DNA from: Charina bottae
Lineage: Eukaryota > Chordata > Lepidosauria > Squamata > Charinaidae
Direction of reading: 5' to 3'
Length of the DNA: 64,000 bases
Assembly: GCA_023362775.1 (NCBI GenBank)
Contig: JALMGJ010000008.1
Coordinates: forward strand, 21,826,501 to 21,890,500
Under the pieces are notes generated by a model. The model saw only the letters and a program-made list of their open reading frames with translations. It was not told where the DNA came from and made no database searches. Numbering within the stretch: the stretch's first letter is position 1; every line of letters starts with the position of its first letter. A program made the translations under genes and the position numbers. This document shows, piece by piece, positions 1 through 10,578 of this stretch.

Positions 1-3000
1 AATAATATATAGTTGGTGATTTCTTGCTATATCCAACAAGATTATGTATGCTCAGACTACCGATGATGAATCACCAATGCTCCAGATATTACTATGCAAT
101 ACCAATCAGTCACAACAATATAACATGCAGTTATAACCCATGAGAACTATAATCGAACAATATCTGGAGGGTCACAAGCTCTTTACTTCTGACTTAAATA
201 ATTATTTATTGAAGTACAAAAGAAAACAATGGTTTATGATGCTAGCTTGTCAATAAGCTATCAATTTAATTATCTAGTTTTCCCACTTTGTACATAATGA
301 CACTTCCACTTAGAGCATCTCTGCACAAGAACTTTGTACCAGTTTAAAAATAGCTCTGGGTCTAACTGATGCTAGACTGTTTTGAGAGCTGACTCAGCTA
401 CTTTTGTTTTGGTGCTGACTTGCTGGAAACTGGAGCAAAGCCAGCATTTTCTTATGCAATGTGGAGCTTGTGTAAGTTCTGTTCTTCCATTGGTAGGAAT
501 TCTTGCCTTCTCCATCATCTAGCTCCTGAAATCAAGAGAACCATTTTGGTTCAAAGCAGTACTTTAAAACAAATCAGATAAGAACAACTAAGCATCTTAG
601 CACTACTCATCCCTTCTCACTTTGCTTAAACTTTGCTGTATATATGGAAAGAGTGGAAATAATCTGCAAATAAAGCCACCTAATCCCACTATAACTACAT
701 TCAAATGGGATTCCTGAAGCTACTTGCATTGTTTAGGGCTTTACTCCCTTATTCCTCATTCCATCTGCTTTAGAAGTAAGCAGCCAGATACAGAGATATT
801 AGTCCCTACTTAGTGTTGTTACATATTAATATACCTTTAAATGCAGTATAGTAAAGATGACAAGGTGGCTTAAATGTCTCTTCCCTCCCCCACCCTCCGA
901 AATTTTTGTAATCATAACAACATGGGTATGGAGCTGGTAACAATTTGTTTTATTTTATGTGACAGGGGAAGTGAGCAAGAGGATTTTTTTTTTTCTAACT
1001 CCAGGTCCTTTGGTATCTTAGGGGTCAAATCTGTGAACGATATGTTCCCCCCCCCCCCTTCTACTGATCAGCTGAAGGGAATACAGCCTGGTGAATAGGT
1101 GATCTCAGTATATTTCCTAGATCAAGTGAAGATTGTGTGTTAGTTTCAAGCTGCTTTGGAGAGACTGGGAGGGGTGAAATGGCAGTGGTAAGGAAATAAC
1201 TTTAATTTAAATCAAAGAGTGAATGCACCTAATCAGCTCTTTATGAGTATCAAAAAAGGACTCATGAAATCTCTTTCTCCAACACTATGTCCCATCAAAG
1301 CTAAAAGACATAATCAGCATCTAATTATCTCAAAACAAAACAAAATGAAACAAACATTCAAAACATATTATTCTATCATTTCAGAAAATACTGAATTATC
1401 AAAAATATGAATGTCTGGCAATGGAAGAACTCAAAATGAAGAATAGCCAACCAGCATCTGTAAAGTCTTGTTTTTAAAGGTGGATAAGGTGGGTAAATAG
1501 AGACATGTTAAATTAGGTATATCCATTTGCCATAATATTCTGCCTTGTCACTGCCAGAAATTTCTTCTTATATTTATTATTTATTTTATAAGGATGGATG
1601 CAAGAGTAAGAGGAATAAGAGCCCTTACTAGTAAATAATAAATATATGCATTCATTTTAGTTAACCATTTCACCAACATTATTACCAAAATGAATTAAAA
1701 TTAATTCTTTTAGGTTATACATTGAGAATGAGATAAGGCATATACCAGGCTTCATAATTTTTTTTACAAAAATAAACAATTGTTTCCATTTATTTTCATG
1801 AAGTTTCTTGCCAAATTGTCACTATTTGTTGGAAAAACAATTACATGTTATGTCTTCACAGTTAAAACTTCGGGTATAACCTTAAAGGATATTAAACATA
1901 CACATGCATGAAGATGCTTGGATAATTAGATCTTCAGTTAAATACAAATAGCATTTGTTTCAATAATGGCATCAGTTAGCATGTAAAATGTAGTTCATTT
2001 GTCTAAAGAAAATATTGCCAAAATTAGTTATTCTTTTCTTGATATCTAATGCTGAACAAGCTGTCCATCTTACTCAGGTTTTGCCATTACAAACTGAATA
2101 TCCAGGGCATTGGGAGAAACTGAACCAAAATGGAAAGATTCCAGTCAAAGCCATTACGGATGAAATCCAAAGGTTCCAAGAAGACTTAGAATAATGGAAA
2201 TCTCCCTTCTTAGGTTGGACAGAGAGGTCTGGGGTGAATGTTGCCCCCAGAATCATCTTAACTCTGCAAATGGAAATCTCAATCCATTTTTCTTTCTTTG
2301 CTGTCAATGCTTCTTGGAGGTCATAGTGACCTTGGAGGTCATAGTGCAGAAGGATGACTGCTGGGTTGCATCAGGGTTAATCAGGAGAAAAAATAGCTCT
2401 TCTAGATCCAAAGTCCCTCCATTCCTCCCCAAATTCTCAATCACGAAAATAAGTAGACTGCTTTGAAGTTGGGTCCGAAATATCTGATGCTTATAAATCA
2501 GTGAACAAAAAGGAGAAAAAAATAGTTGTCACTCTGCTTTCACCATTATTAACCTTAGAGGGCTTTGATATGGCAGTTTTATATTAGGGAATATGGTCTG
2601 TAATATAAAAAAATATGTTTTATAAAATTATGTTAGTAGAAACCAATGAAACAAGTTAATTAATCGCAGGTTAACTCCCATTGATTCAGTGGGATTTAAA
2701 TACAACTAATTCAGGCAATGCTATTTTTTCCCTTCAACATGCCTTCTGTAATCAGAATACTTGGGATACATTCCAGCATGTATTTACTATAAATTATTTT
2801 AATGATTTATTTTAATGATTTAATTAATTTGCTTTTTCTTAGTTTTTGTTGAGTAATTAGAGTAAAATAGCCTGGATAATTGCTTTCTAGGCAGTTTGGT
2901 TACAGGAAGAACATAATGCATATGTTTATGTTTCAAAGAAACTGTCTAGAAGCTTTTTCTCCAATTTTCATTTGAATCTGATTGATCCCCTTTCTCCTCA

Positions 3001-3085
3001 ACTTTTTGATGATGCAGACAGAAGAAAATCCAAGCGATGAATATGCGACTGTCATAGAAACGTTTATTATAAGCCATTTTATACC
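1..3085. other. No gene seen; AT-rich unique-looking DNA
   Basis: No exon, RNA gene or recognisable transposon was found. Small features only: a run of 12 C at 1047-1058 and a 15-bp direct repeat (TTGGAGGTCATAGTG) at 2314-2328 and 2332-2346. The open frames here are short and lack recognisable domains. Confidence 0.6.
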
Positions 3086-3293
3086 TTCATAATGATGTTG
3101 CCAAGCAGCATCTTGCAAATATAGGACCCCAAGGGACGGATGAACTAGCGAGGTGGCTCCCTTATTTTAACATCCCTTGGTCTTTTCTTCTTTGTTCTAG
3201 TTGGTTTTTTAATATTTTTAAATGTATTTATTGATTGTTTTTAGCTCATTGTATGCCGCCCAGAGTCACTTGTTTGTGAGATGGGCGGTTATA

Positions 3294-3336
<43 letters not shown>

Positions 3337-3714
3337 ATATCAGCATCCAAGATCCAAGATGCTGGTATTTATTACTTATATCCCATTGTCATAAATGCAG
3401 ACACAAAACCTGAAGTAAAGTATGAAATTTTATAGTGACAGATAGCGCAGCTGATCACCGGTACATGTCCTTTATTCAGACATTCATTCAGAAATATGCG
3501 TTTAAAAAAAAATCCACAGGGGAATGTCTATATATAAGTGGCATTTGAGTACATGTTTTTGAACATGTGTTCTCATAAATTATACAATAATAAATTATTT
3601 TAAACAATATACATACATCTAATTGCACTTTATTACTTTAAAAAATCATTAAAATATCTTTGGGATCTTTTTAAGCTTAGCACTAAATCATCATAGTTGC
3701 CATTGTCAGTAAAA
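3086..3714 (+). repeat. Left arm of inverted pair of an unnamed ~410-bp repeat
   Basis: The stretch from about 3086 to 3122 and 3341 to 3714 matches the reverse complement of 5390-5795 at roughly 80-85% by eye. Shared blocks include ATGCTGGTATTTAT, AAATGCAGACACAAAAC, GAAATTTTAT, AGTGGCATTTG, ACATGTTTTTGAACAT and CCATTGTCAGTA. A CR1/L2-group tail is inserted at 3123-3334. I do not recognise the family. It could be one old inverted duplication or two copies of an undescribed dispersed repeat. Confidence 0.75.
3123..3334 (+). mobile_element. CR1/L2-group LINE, 3' tail only
   Basis: Ends with the 3' signature seen several times in the window, GCCCAGAGTCACTTG then GAGATGGGCGGTTATA, followed by an (AAAT)n run to about 3338. 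The insertion is supported by an empty site: the other arm of the inverted repeat reads straight through GCAAATATCAG where this arm is split. AAATAT is present on both sides (3117-3122 and 3335-3340), so a short target duplication or target overlap is likely. Confidence 0.75.
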
Positions 3715-3808
3715 AGGGACACCTTACAGTATACTGAAATGTATTCAGAGCAGGAAAAACAGTGTTTCATATCTGTAGCTTGAATCATGTCAACTGGATT
3801 TCTATTTT

Positions 3809-3858
3809 CTCAGTGGAAACGTTTCGCTCCTTATCCAAGGAGCTTCTTCAGTCTGAGC
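3809..3858 (-). ncRNA. Hammerhead-ribozyme-like motif in PLE repeat
   Basis: On the minus strand: CTCAG (stem I 5' side), CTGAAGA (box 1), a hairpin GCTCCTT/AAGGAGC closed by GGAT (stem II), GAAA (box 2), palindromic ACGT (possible two-copy stem III), T, then CTGAG closing stem I after an internal loop. One extra A lies between box 1 and stem II compared with the canonical hammerhead, so activity is uncertain. Hammerheads in PLE terminal repeats are established knowledge. Confidence 0.6.
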
Positions 3859-4134
3859 AAAGTTAGTAAGGGAATCCTTAAATATGTTGCTGTGTGACCT
3901 TACACCTGGGGCTAGGTCATGGTTATTTTTGAGATGTTATTTCTAAGTCCCTTTATCATCTAAAGAAGGATCGTTAAGATCACCATGCTGCTGTTGAGCT
4001 TGCGAAATGGTCTTAATCTTCCTAGGCACAGAAGACAAAGCAGGGAGGAAAATAGGGGAAAGATTGTGCCTATTCAAGGAAGGATTTTCCAAGTTGGCAT
4101 AAATGGATTCCTTGACCCCTCTCTCAAACCCCCT

Positions 4135-4209
4135 ATCTTCTCTGTCTAAAATGTGAACATTAATGTCCTCATTAATGACATTAATGTTCACATTTTAGAC
4201 AGAGAAGAT
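4135..4209. repeat. Perfect 33-bp inverted repeat at PLE 5' side
   Basis: Arms 4135-4167 and 4177-4209 are perfect reverse complements separated by 9 bp (CTCATTAAT). The left arm is the start of the surviving PLE coding frame, so the element begins with an inverted copy of its own sequence. This is a common form of 5' truncation with inversion in retrotransposition. Confidence 0.9.
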
Positions 4210-4210
4210 T

Positions 4211-5389
4211 TCTATTTCTGGGCTCCAAATGAGGCCCTGATGATCTCTTCCAGCTCTAATAGTGATCACCATTGCTCTGTGCCTCTTTAGTAATTCCAGC
4301 AATATTGTAACTCATAAGCGCCTTGTGGGGACACCAATCTCAACTTTGATGCTGCAGGGCAGGAGTTCTGTACTTTGCTAAAAATTCTTCTTCCAATGGA
4401 CCCAACTATTCTCCCAAACTTCCTAAAGCTACATTCTAATTTATCTTTCTTATACCCACCTGACAGATGATATAACATCCCAAACAACCCACAACTAATC
4501 TGACTAATTATCTTGGGGAGCTACTACAGGTACAATCTTACAAAGGAAAAAGAGAAAACAAAAACAGAACACAAAATTGAAGATCATTCAGTGGCCTGTT
4601 AGAACCAGTGAATGGAGCAGAACTTAACGTTGTGTAAACTCGTGGGTAGAAAAAGGAATATTGTTTAAAAACACAGCCTGTGAGCATGTTAGAGAGATTC
4701 AGGTTCTTATTCTTACACGTTTAGCCCACCCAAGCATAAAGAAACACATGCTTAGACATTGCAGGTACAAAAAGTAAGTACATAAGAGTTCTTACATTTA
4801 TTCAGTCCAGGTACAGCCATTTCAGTATAAAATTGGTTTCAGTTCTTCTTTCTGTTCCCTAAACTGCATACCTCTGGCCCTGTTTGCTGCCAGAGGCTGC
4901 GTGGAGAAAGGGGAAAAAGCCTCTGGAGTTGAGGCCTAGCACATGGCCTCTCCATGGAAGGAGCTAAGGCATGTGCATCCTACCCCATCGGTGGAAGAAT
5001 CAGAGAGAGAGAAGAGGAAGTGGGAGGGGCAACAAGCAACTTCCTCTAGAAGCACAGAATTTGCCTCCTAGAGCAATCACTCATATGCTAATGAGGCATG
5101 CTTGATTTGCTGAATTCCAACCCAAAAAAAAAAAATATACACACACACACAATGATAATGATTTTACGGTTCCAGATCTATCCTAAAAGTAAAATACAGC
5201 AAATATGGTCAATAAAAGAAAGAAAAACAAAGTAAAAAGCCTGAAACACTTAATAATGTGACGGAGGCATCAGGCAGTTTCTTAAAGCCATGGCTAGCAA
5301 TAAAAATTTTGCAATCTTACCTTTCTTAGAGGTTTCTGAGAATTGATTGCATGCAGTAATCTCATAATCACAGGAGCAATTAAAACTAC
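4211..5389. other. No gene seen
   Basis: No coding exon or identifiable element. A short (AC)n run lies at about 5139-5150. The stretch 4850-5100 is slightly richer in GC but shows no recognisable protein frame. This is the spacer between the two arms of the 3.1/5.4-kb inverted repeat. Confidence 0.5.
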
Positions 5390-5795
5390 TGACAATGGGG
5401 ACTATGGTGATACAGTTCTAAGCTCAAAAAGATGCCAAAGGTATTTTAATGACTTTAAAAAATGTATAATAAAATGGATTTAGATGTATGTATATTTAAA
5501 TAAAATTCATTTATTATTGCATAATTTATGAGAACAAATGTTCAAAAACATGTACGCAAATGCCACTTGTATATAAGCATTTCCCTGTGGATTTTTAAAA
5601 TTGCCTGAACAAATGAAATGTCTGAACAAAGGATAGGCACCAGTGATCAGCTGACCCATCTGTCACCATAAAATTTCATGCTTCACTACATGTTTTGTGT
5701 CTGCATTTCCAACAATGGGATATGAGTGATAAATACCAGCATTTTGGACACTGATATTTGCTAGATGCTGCTTGGCAACCTCATTATGAAGGCAT
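5390..5795 (-). repeat. Right arm of inverted pair of unnamed repeat
   Basis: Reverse complement of 3086-3714 without the LINE tail found there. Similarity ends abruptly at CCATTGTCAGTA on one side and at CCTTCATAATGA on the other. No terminal inverted repeats, poly(A) or protein frame were seen, so the family remains unnamed. Confidence 0.75.
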
Positions 5796-6719
5796 CTGTC
5801 ATTGCAAAAGCATAAAGTAAAATTAAAACAACAGCTCTGCTTTCCAGTAAGAACAGCATTCCAGCAAGCAGACTGAGAAACATTCCAAATGAGCGTTTGG
5901 AACCCTCATTATAAATGAACCAAAGCTGAACAGGCCGGTTTAAAACAAGCAGGTAGGCAATAGAGAAAAATACTCTGATGCATCATTTGAGAGATAAATG
6001 TCTGCAGATGTACTTCAAGTTGGCCTCCTAATTGCTGAAGACAGAGTGCTCTTCTACTTATAAGCACCTTTGCAAATGACATCTTTTGCTTCCACACTAA
6101 TTGGAGCAAAAGGCTCATCTAGATACGAAACAACAAAGAGATAATGGGCCAGGTTCCTAATTCCTGTTATCCCTATCCTCCTATTTTTGGCCTTGTGGCT
6201 ATTAGCACAACAGATGGCTCAGATTTTTGACACCTGCCCCAACTGCTTTGCTTCTGCAATCACACAGAGAAACAAAAGTAGTTTATCAAAGGAAATAATT
6301 GACAAAAGCCAAGTTAAATAAAATTGCATTTTAGAGAAGCATGCATAAAGTTATGCTAACTGAAAGGAAACTGGCAAGCTGTGGTTGTGTGTTCGTTGGC
6401 CTTCGCAAGGTTTTGCATTCCCCTTTCTGCTGAATAAAAACAGACCTGGAGCTCAATCTGGTGCCCATTAAAAAACTCGGCTGCTGAAAGATACATATCG
6501 AATGAGAAAATTATGGTGAGGTTGCTCGTCAGGAGATTATTCATTTTGCCAACCCATTTATACAATATATTCCATGCAGGTCATAAGAATTTAATTCTTG
6601 TAAAGTCAATTGTTCATTACAGATGCATTCCAGCAAATCTCTTTTAAGTGCCTTCAGATTCTTTGAAAAGAAGTGATATTTCGTTTAATCTGCCTTACAA
6701 TTTTTAGGGTTCTGTTTTT
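5796..6719. other. No gene seen
   Basis: Unique-looking sequence without a recognisable repeat or exon. Whether it is conserved non-coding DNA cannot be judged from one sequence. Confidence 0.5.
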
Positions 6720-6968
6720 ATTTTTTTTATTTTTTTATTTTTATCCCGCCTTTATTATTTTTATAAATAACTCAAGGTGGTAAACATACCTAATACTCCT
6801 TCCTCCTCCTATTTTCCCCAAAACAACAACCCTGTGAGGTGAGTTGAGCTGAGAGAGAGTGACTGGCCCAAGGTCACCCAGCCGGCTTTCATGCCTAAGG
6901 CGTGACTAGAACTCACAGATTCCTGGTTTCTAGCCCAGCACCTTAACCACTAGACCAAACTGGCTCAT
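6720..6968 (-). mobile_element. tRNA-derived SINE (CORE/MIR-like squamate family)
   Basis: On the minus strand it begins with a tRNA-like head (AGCCAGTTTGGTCTAGTGG and TTAAGGTGCTGGGC; the A box is TGGTCTAGTGG). It continues with a B-box-like AGTTCTAGTC, then GAAAGCCGGCTGGGTGACC, GGGCCAGTCACTCTCTCTC and an AT-rich end with ATTTATAAAAATAATAAAGG followed by a GGGAT/AAAT tail. It matches the copies at 46016 and 51966. It is a Pol III retroposon, not a tRNA gene. Confidence 0.85.
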
Positions 6969-7207
6969 TATCATTACTCTGAGTATTTACTTCATGAGAA
7001 ATTAGCAGTGGCTGGCAATGCATTGCTTTATCTTTGTCTACTTCAGTGCCTGAGTACATTTTGCAGCTAAATTACTCATTTACTTTGCAACTTCTTATTC
7101 TTTTTCCCTCCAAAACTCCTGTTACCTTCCTTGAATTCAAAAATAATATAACTAAGGATTTGCAGAGCAATGGCTATATTGAAAGTGTGCTATTTGCACT
7201 GAATCTG

Positions 7208-7709
7208 CTTAAGGGGGCCAGGTTACCTGAGGGACCGTCTCATCCCTATTACATCAACCTGTCCCACCTGGTCATGCAGAGAGGGCACGTTACGGACCAC
7301 ATCCGTAAAGGAATTCCATCTGGTGGGGTCTCGGAAATGGGCCTTCTCTGCAGTAGCGCCCGCCCTCTGGAACATTCTTCCCCCAGAGGTGAGACAGGCC
7401 CCCTCGCTTCTGGACTTCCGTAAAAACCTAAAAACCTGGTTTTGTCAGCTTGCCTGGAGCAGGAGGGGTAATAGTCATTCAAGGGGATGGCTAGTGCCCT
7501 AGAATGGACCTAGAATGGCCTTTACGCTCGCGGATGGACAGAAAACTTCTAGCCATCTGGATTTTATTCCATTTTTATTTTTATTTGTACATTTATTGTA
7601 TTTGTAATTTGCATTGAATTTTAATGGTGATTTTGTTGTAAACTGCCCCGAGTCCCCCATTGGGGGGAGATGGGTGGTGATAAAATCTGATAAATAAATA
7701 AATAAATAA
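7208..7709 (+). mobile_element. CR1/L2-group LINE, 3' fragment
   Basis: Corresponds to the end of the reverse-transcriptase frame and the 3' UTR of the element at 31688-34120. Similar coding traces include the motif read as FPSGGVSEMGLLCSSARPLE, equal to the VKEFHLAGSRRCAFSAVAPA region of the larger copy. The 3' end has GTAAACTGCCCCGAGTC, GGGGGGAGATGGGTGG and a short (AAAT)n tail. It is 5' truncated, with no intact frame. Confidence 0.8.
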
Positions 7710-8504
7710 GGAGAGTGATACCTGACGTGGGTCTGCTTGAGCATTCACAGAGTACATTTCTCTCACCCCTTCCCCCAAAATGATCCATAGCCCCCATGTT
7801 TATGGAATTAGGAAGGCAGGGCTTCTCCCTCCGAAAACATGGTTTTCAAGAGGACTTCATGGTTAGGGGCTGCCATTTTGACAAAGCATACTATAAGGGT
7901 TCAGTATTAACAGCAATTGCTTCAGAATATGATTGGTTTACTAACTGACAAAGGAGTTGGAAAATCTGAGCTTATTTTGGGATGGCTGTCTATTTTCTCC
8001 TGCTGTTGTATCTGTGGGTGCTTCATGCATATGTGTGTGTGTGTGTGTGTGTATTCCTTAGTCCACTGGCTATTATTTACTGGAATGTGGCTAGTTTCTC
8101 AACTATATGTCTGGGGTTGTTTGAGTCAGGCAGGAATGGGCAGGTGACCAGCAGTTCTGTTATAGTGAATAAGCTACAGACATCCCAGTGACTACTTTAT
8201 CTGCTCTGCTGATTGCCAGATTGTGTGGCAACAGAAATAGATTCTGCCATTAAGTCCTATTAAACTCAGTGTGATTTCCTTTTCAGTCAAACTGCTATTA
8301 AGGTCTTTGCATGTCAAAAACCAGGGTATGGCCCAAAGGCATGACATCAGTAGCTTTTATAAAGATAATAAAGTGCTTCATTTATTATTTTTTCAAATGC
8401 TGCATTAAGTTTCATAATAGATGAAAAACAGGATATATATTTGTAACAAATTAATGCTCCTTTAGGTATTCTAATTCCTCAGGTCTGAATCATCCCAATC
8501 CACT
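7710..8504. other. No gene seen; (GT)n microsatellite
   Basis: Contains a (GT)n run at about 8031-8053. Nothing else was recognised. Confidence 0.5.
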
Positions 8505-8506
8505 GG

Positions 8507-8543
<37 letters not shown>

Positions 8544-8698
8544 CAACATCATGAAATCACACCTGCCAGTTCTTTAGCTGGTGTTGGCCTTTATTTGCAT
8601 CAAGTTCTTCCCAAGAATCTAGGATGCTGTAATGTATTGGCGTAGTATATTTGCGGATCCAAGCAGTGTGGCCTTTATTGACAGATGGAAATTTTGTC
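8505..8698 (-). mobile_element. R4-like LINE, 3' UTR and (TAA)n tail
   Basis: On the minus strand the sequence carries CACACTGCTTGGATCCGCAA, ATTCTTGGGAAGAACTTGAT and ends in a (TAA)n run (8508-8541). This is the typical tail of reptile R4/Dong-like LINEs as I remember them. It is continuous with 11298-11885 once the 2.6-kb L1-like insertion is taken out, because the target duplication AGATGG[AG]AATTTTGTC-like sequence lies at both junctions. Confidence 0.65.
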
Positions 8699-9076
8699 TT
8701 TTTTTTAATAAGAATGTTATTAAGTTTCAAGCAAAGATAAAAGCTACAGAAAAACAAAAAACTACAAAGAAAAAAAGAGAAAAAACTAAAGAAGTGTAGA
8801 AACACAAGAGAAAAATTTTCACAATTACAAAAAGAGGTGACTTCCGATTTTAACAGCAAGGATATACAACAATTTTCCATAATCAATCCCTTACTCTATA
8901 TTAAACCAAAATCACATTATTTCTATAAGTCATTCCATTGGCACATCATAAAAATCACTAAATACAGTTGCTCCCTCCCCTTATATTAAAAGAAAAGAAA
9001 AATATGAACCTCCTAATCAATTTCCCCCCCAAAGAAAACATTTCTTTAATTATTTCCTTTCGACTACTATTCTATA

Positions 9077-9414
9077 GGGGTGTGGTGGCTCAGTGGGTTA
9101 GACGCCAGGCTTGTCGATCGGAACATCACAAGTTCAGAGGTTCAAATCCCTAGCCCCGCGTGATGGAGTGAGCTCCCGCACTAGCCCCAGCTCTTGCCAA
9201 CCTAGCAATTCGAAAGCATGCAAATGCAAGTAGATTAATAGGTACCACTTTGGTGGGTAGGTAACAGCGTTCCACGTGCGTCATGCCGGCCACATGACCA
9301 TGGAAGTGTCTTCGGACAACACTGGCTCTTCGGCTAACAAACGGAGATGAGCACCGCCCCCTAGAGTCAGACACGATTGCACAACTGTGCGGGGGGAACC
9401 TTTACCTTTACCTT
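9077..9414 (+). mobile_element. Sauria SINE, complete
   Basis: Flanked by the 11-bp TSD ACTATTCTATA (9066-9076 and 9415-9425). The tRNA-like head carries an A box TGGCTCAGTGG and a B box GGTTCAAATCC. The body has CTAGCAATTCGAAAGCATGC and GGTACCACTTTGGTGGG. The 3' end has CTAGAGTCAGACACGA and the diagnostic tail AACCTTTACCTTTACC. The end matches BovB (GAGTCGGACACGACT), which fits the known dependence of Sauria SINEs on BovB. Confidence 0.93.
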
Positions 9415-9667
9415 ACTATTCTATACATGTCTACTATAATAAAGATCAAACTGAAAAACATATAAATTGTCTGCCATTGTACTTGATAATACAACAATTT
9501 TAATAATCATATTAAACCCAAAACCAGACATTATTTTTTATTATACCTTAATAATATTAATCCAAATCGTTAAAGATAAATGAAATCAGCCAAACCCTAA
9601 AAGCAATCCGATAAATATTTTTAAACCCTGATCCCCATTCAAAATAAACCAGAGCATTTATATAACC

Positions 9668-10093
9668 TCACAATGCGCACAGAGCTTTTTTTCTTAAAAA
9701 TTTGAACAGCCCAACTGCCCCCCTCAAAAACTCTGACTTCTCTTCAGGAGACCTCCCATACATAATAAGCCCTTCTTTTCCATGGTGTTCTATCAGAAGA
9801 TCAATTTCACTTATGGCTTGCAAGTTGATCTCTCCCTTTAATTTCTCCAACTCCACTATCCAATCTTTATCCAGCATTTCAACAGAAGTCCCGATCTCAC
9901 TCTTAGAAGAGACATTTCTGTCGCTGTTAAATTCTTCAGTTCCATCCACAACATCCCCAACCAGATGACACATTTTAGACCTCATTTTTTCCACAATGTC
10001 CTGAATGCCTTGCATAAAAACTTGGTAGGAATCAGAAAGAATCTGTTTAAAATCTTGTTGGAAGTCAGAGAAAGTCTGTTTAAAATCCTCCAT
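9668..10093 (-). CDS. ORF1-like coiled-coil protein of L1-like element A
   Basis: An open frame of 141 residues starts at MEDFKQTFSDFQQDFKQIL. The N-terminal 40 residues show hydrophobic residues at helical spacing and look coiled-coil. It is paralogous to the frame at 42305-42015, with the shared pattern M-[ED]-D-x-K, QDF/ADF, Q-V-x(3)-[IV]-[QR]-D-I and an M in the same place. No RNA-recognition or zinc-knuckle motif is seen and the frame is far shorter than full L1 ORF1 proteins. It is the only coding part of the element, placed after a ~0.7-kb 5' leader. It is probably a remnant of an ORF1 chaperone and may be an old, untranslated frame. Confidence 0.5.
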   Translation of the reverse strand: MEDFKQTFSDFQQDFKQILSDSYQVFMQGIQDIVEKMRSKMCHLVGDVVDGTEEFNSDRNVSSKSEIGTSVEMLDKDWIVELEKLKGEINLQAISEIDLLIEHHGKEGLIMYGRSPEEKSEFLRGAVGLFKFLRKKALCAL

Positions 10094-10142
10094 GTCTCAA
10101 GCAGTAGATTATGGTGCCCCCTAGGAGCTTAATCCTGAAGAA

Positions 10143-10337
10143 GATGCTGATGTTTTATAATGCCCTTCTTTTATTAATACTATCTCCCACTTGGATTTTT
10201 ATATCGATTTATTATATTAATTGTATAAATTGTTGGTTTATATATTTTATATTTCATGTTTTTATCTAATTATTTTTATTGTAAACCGCCCAGAGTTCCC
10301 CGTTGGGGGAGATGGGCGGTTATATAAATTAAATAAA

Positions 10338-10391
<54 letters not shown>

Positions 10392-10578
10392 TTAGGGAAA
10401 GTGGAAGGCAAAAGGAAGAGGGGCTGACCAAGGGTAAAATGGATGGATGATATTCTGGAGGTGACGGACTCGACCATGGGGGAGCTGGGGATGGCGACGG
10501 CCAACAGGAAGCTCTGGCATGGGCTGGTCCATGAAGTCACGAAGAGTTGAAAGCAACTGAATGAATAAACAACAAAAC
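10143..10578 (+). mobile_element. CR1/L2-tail plus BovB-tail chimera in one TSD pair
   Basis: A single 10-bp TSD, AGGAGCTTAA (10133-10142 and 10579-10588), encloses a CR1/L2-group 3' end (GTAAACCGCCCAGAGTTCCC, GGGAGATGGGCGG), then an AAAT/TAA run (about 10328-10389), and directly after it a 5'-truncated BovB 3' end (10390-10578: GGTCCATGAAGTCACGAAGA ... ACTGAATGAATAAACAACA). The BovB part belongs to the same 3' subfamily as the 34.5-kb copy. Confidence 0.8.

Larger units (their letters stand above)
3771..4210 (-). mobile_element. Penelope-like element (PLE), 3' end with terminal repeat
   Basis: Read on the minus strand, this holds the last part of a PLE polyprotein followed by the terminal repeat. 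The protein part (frame 4191-3943) contains the conserved run ILDREDRGFERGVKESIY and then ENPSLNR, known from the C-terminal GIY-YIG endonuclease region of vertebrate PLEs. Downstream lies a unit that recurs at 24239-24357 and 56692-56954: a CTGAAGA box, a hairpin, GAAACGTTT, and then CCAGTTGACATGATTCAAG. The 5' side ends in a small fold-back (4135-4209). The copy is truncated and non-functional. Confidence 0.8.

Noticed and set aside
2074..2466. Overlapping 77- and 90-codon frames as a possible exon
   Set aside because: No known domain, no plausible splice context that I could support, and low-complexity composition.
9081..9150. tRNA gene candidate (A and B boxes)
   Set aside because: The boxes are those of a Sauria SINE head, no cloverleaf with acceptor stem can be formed, and the same head recurs at 15635 and 17921.
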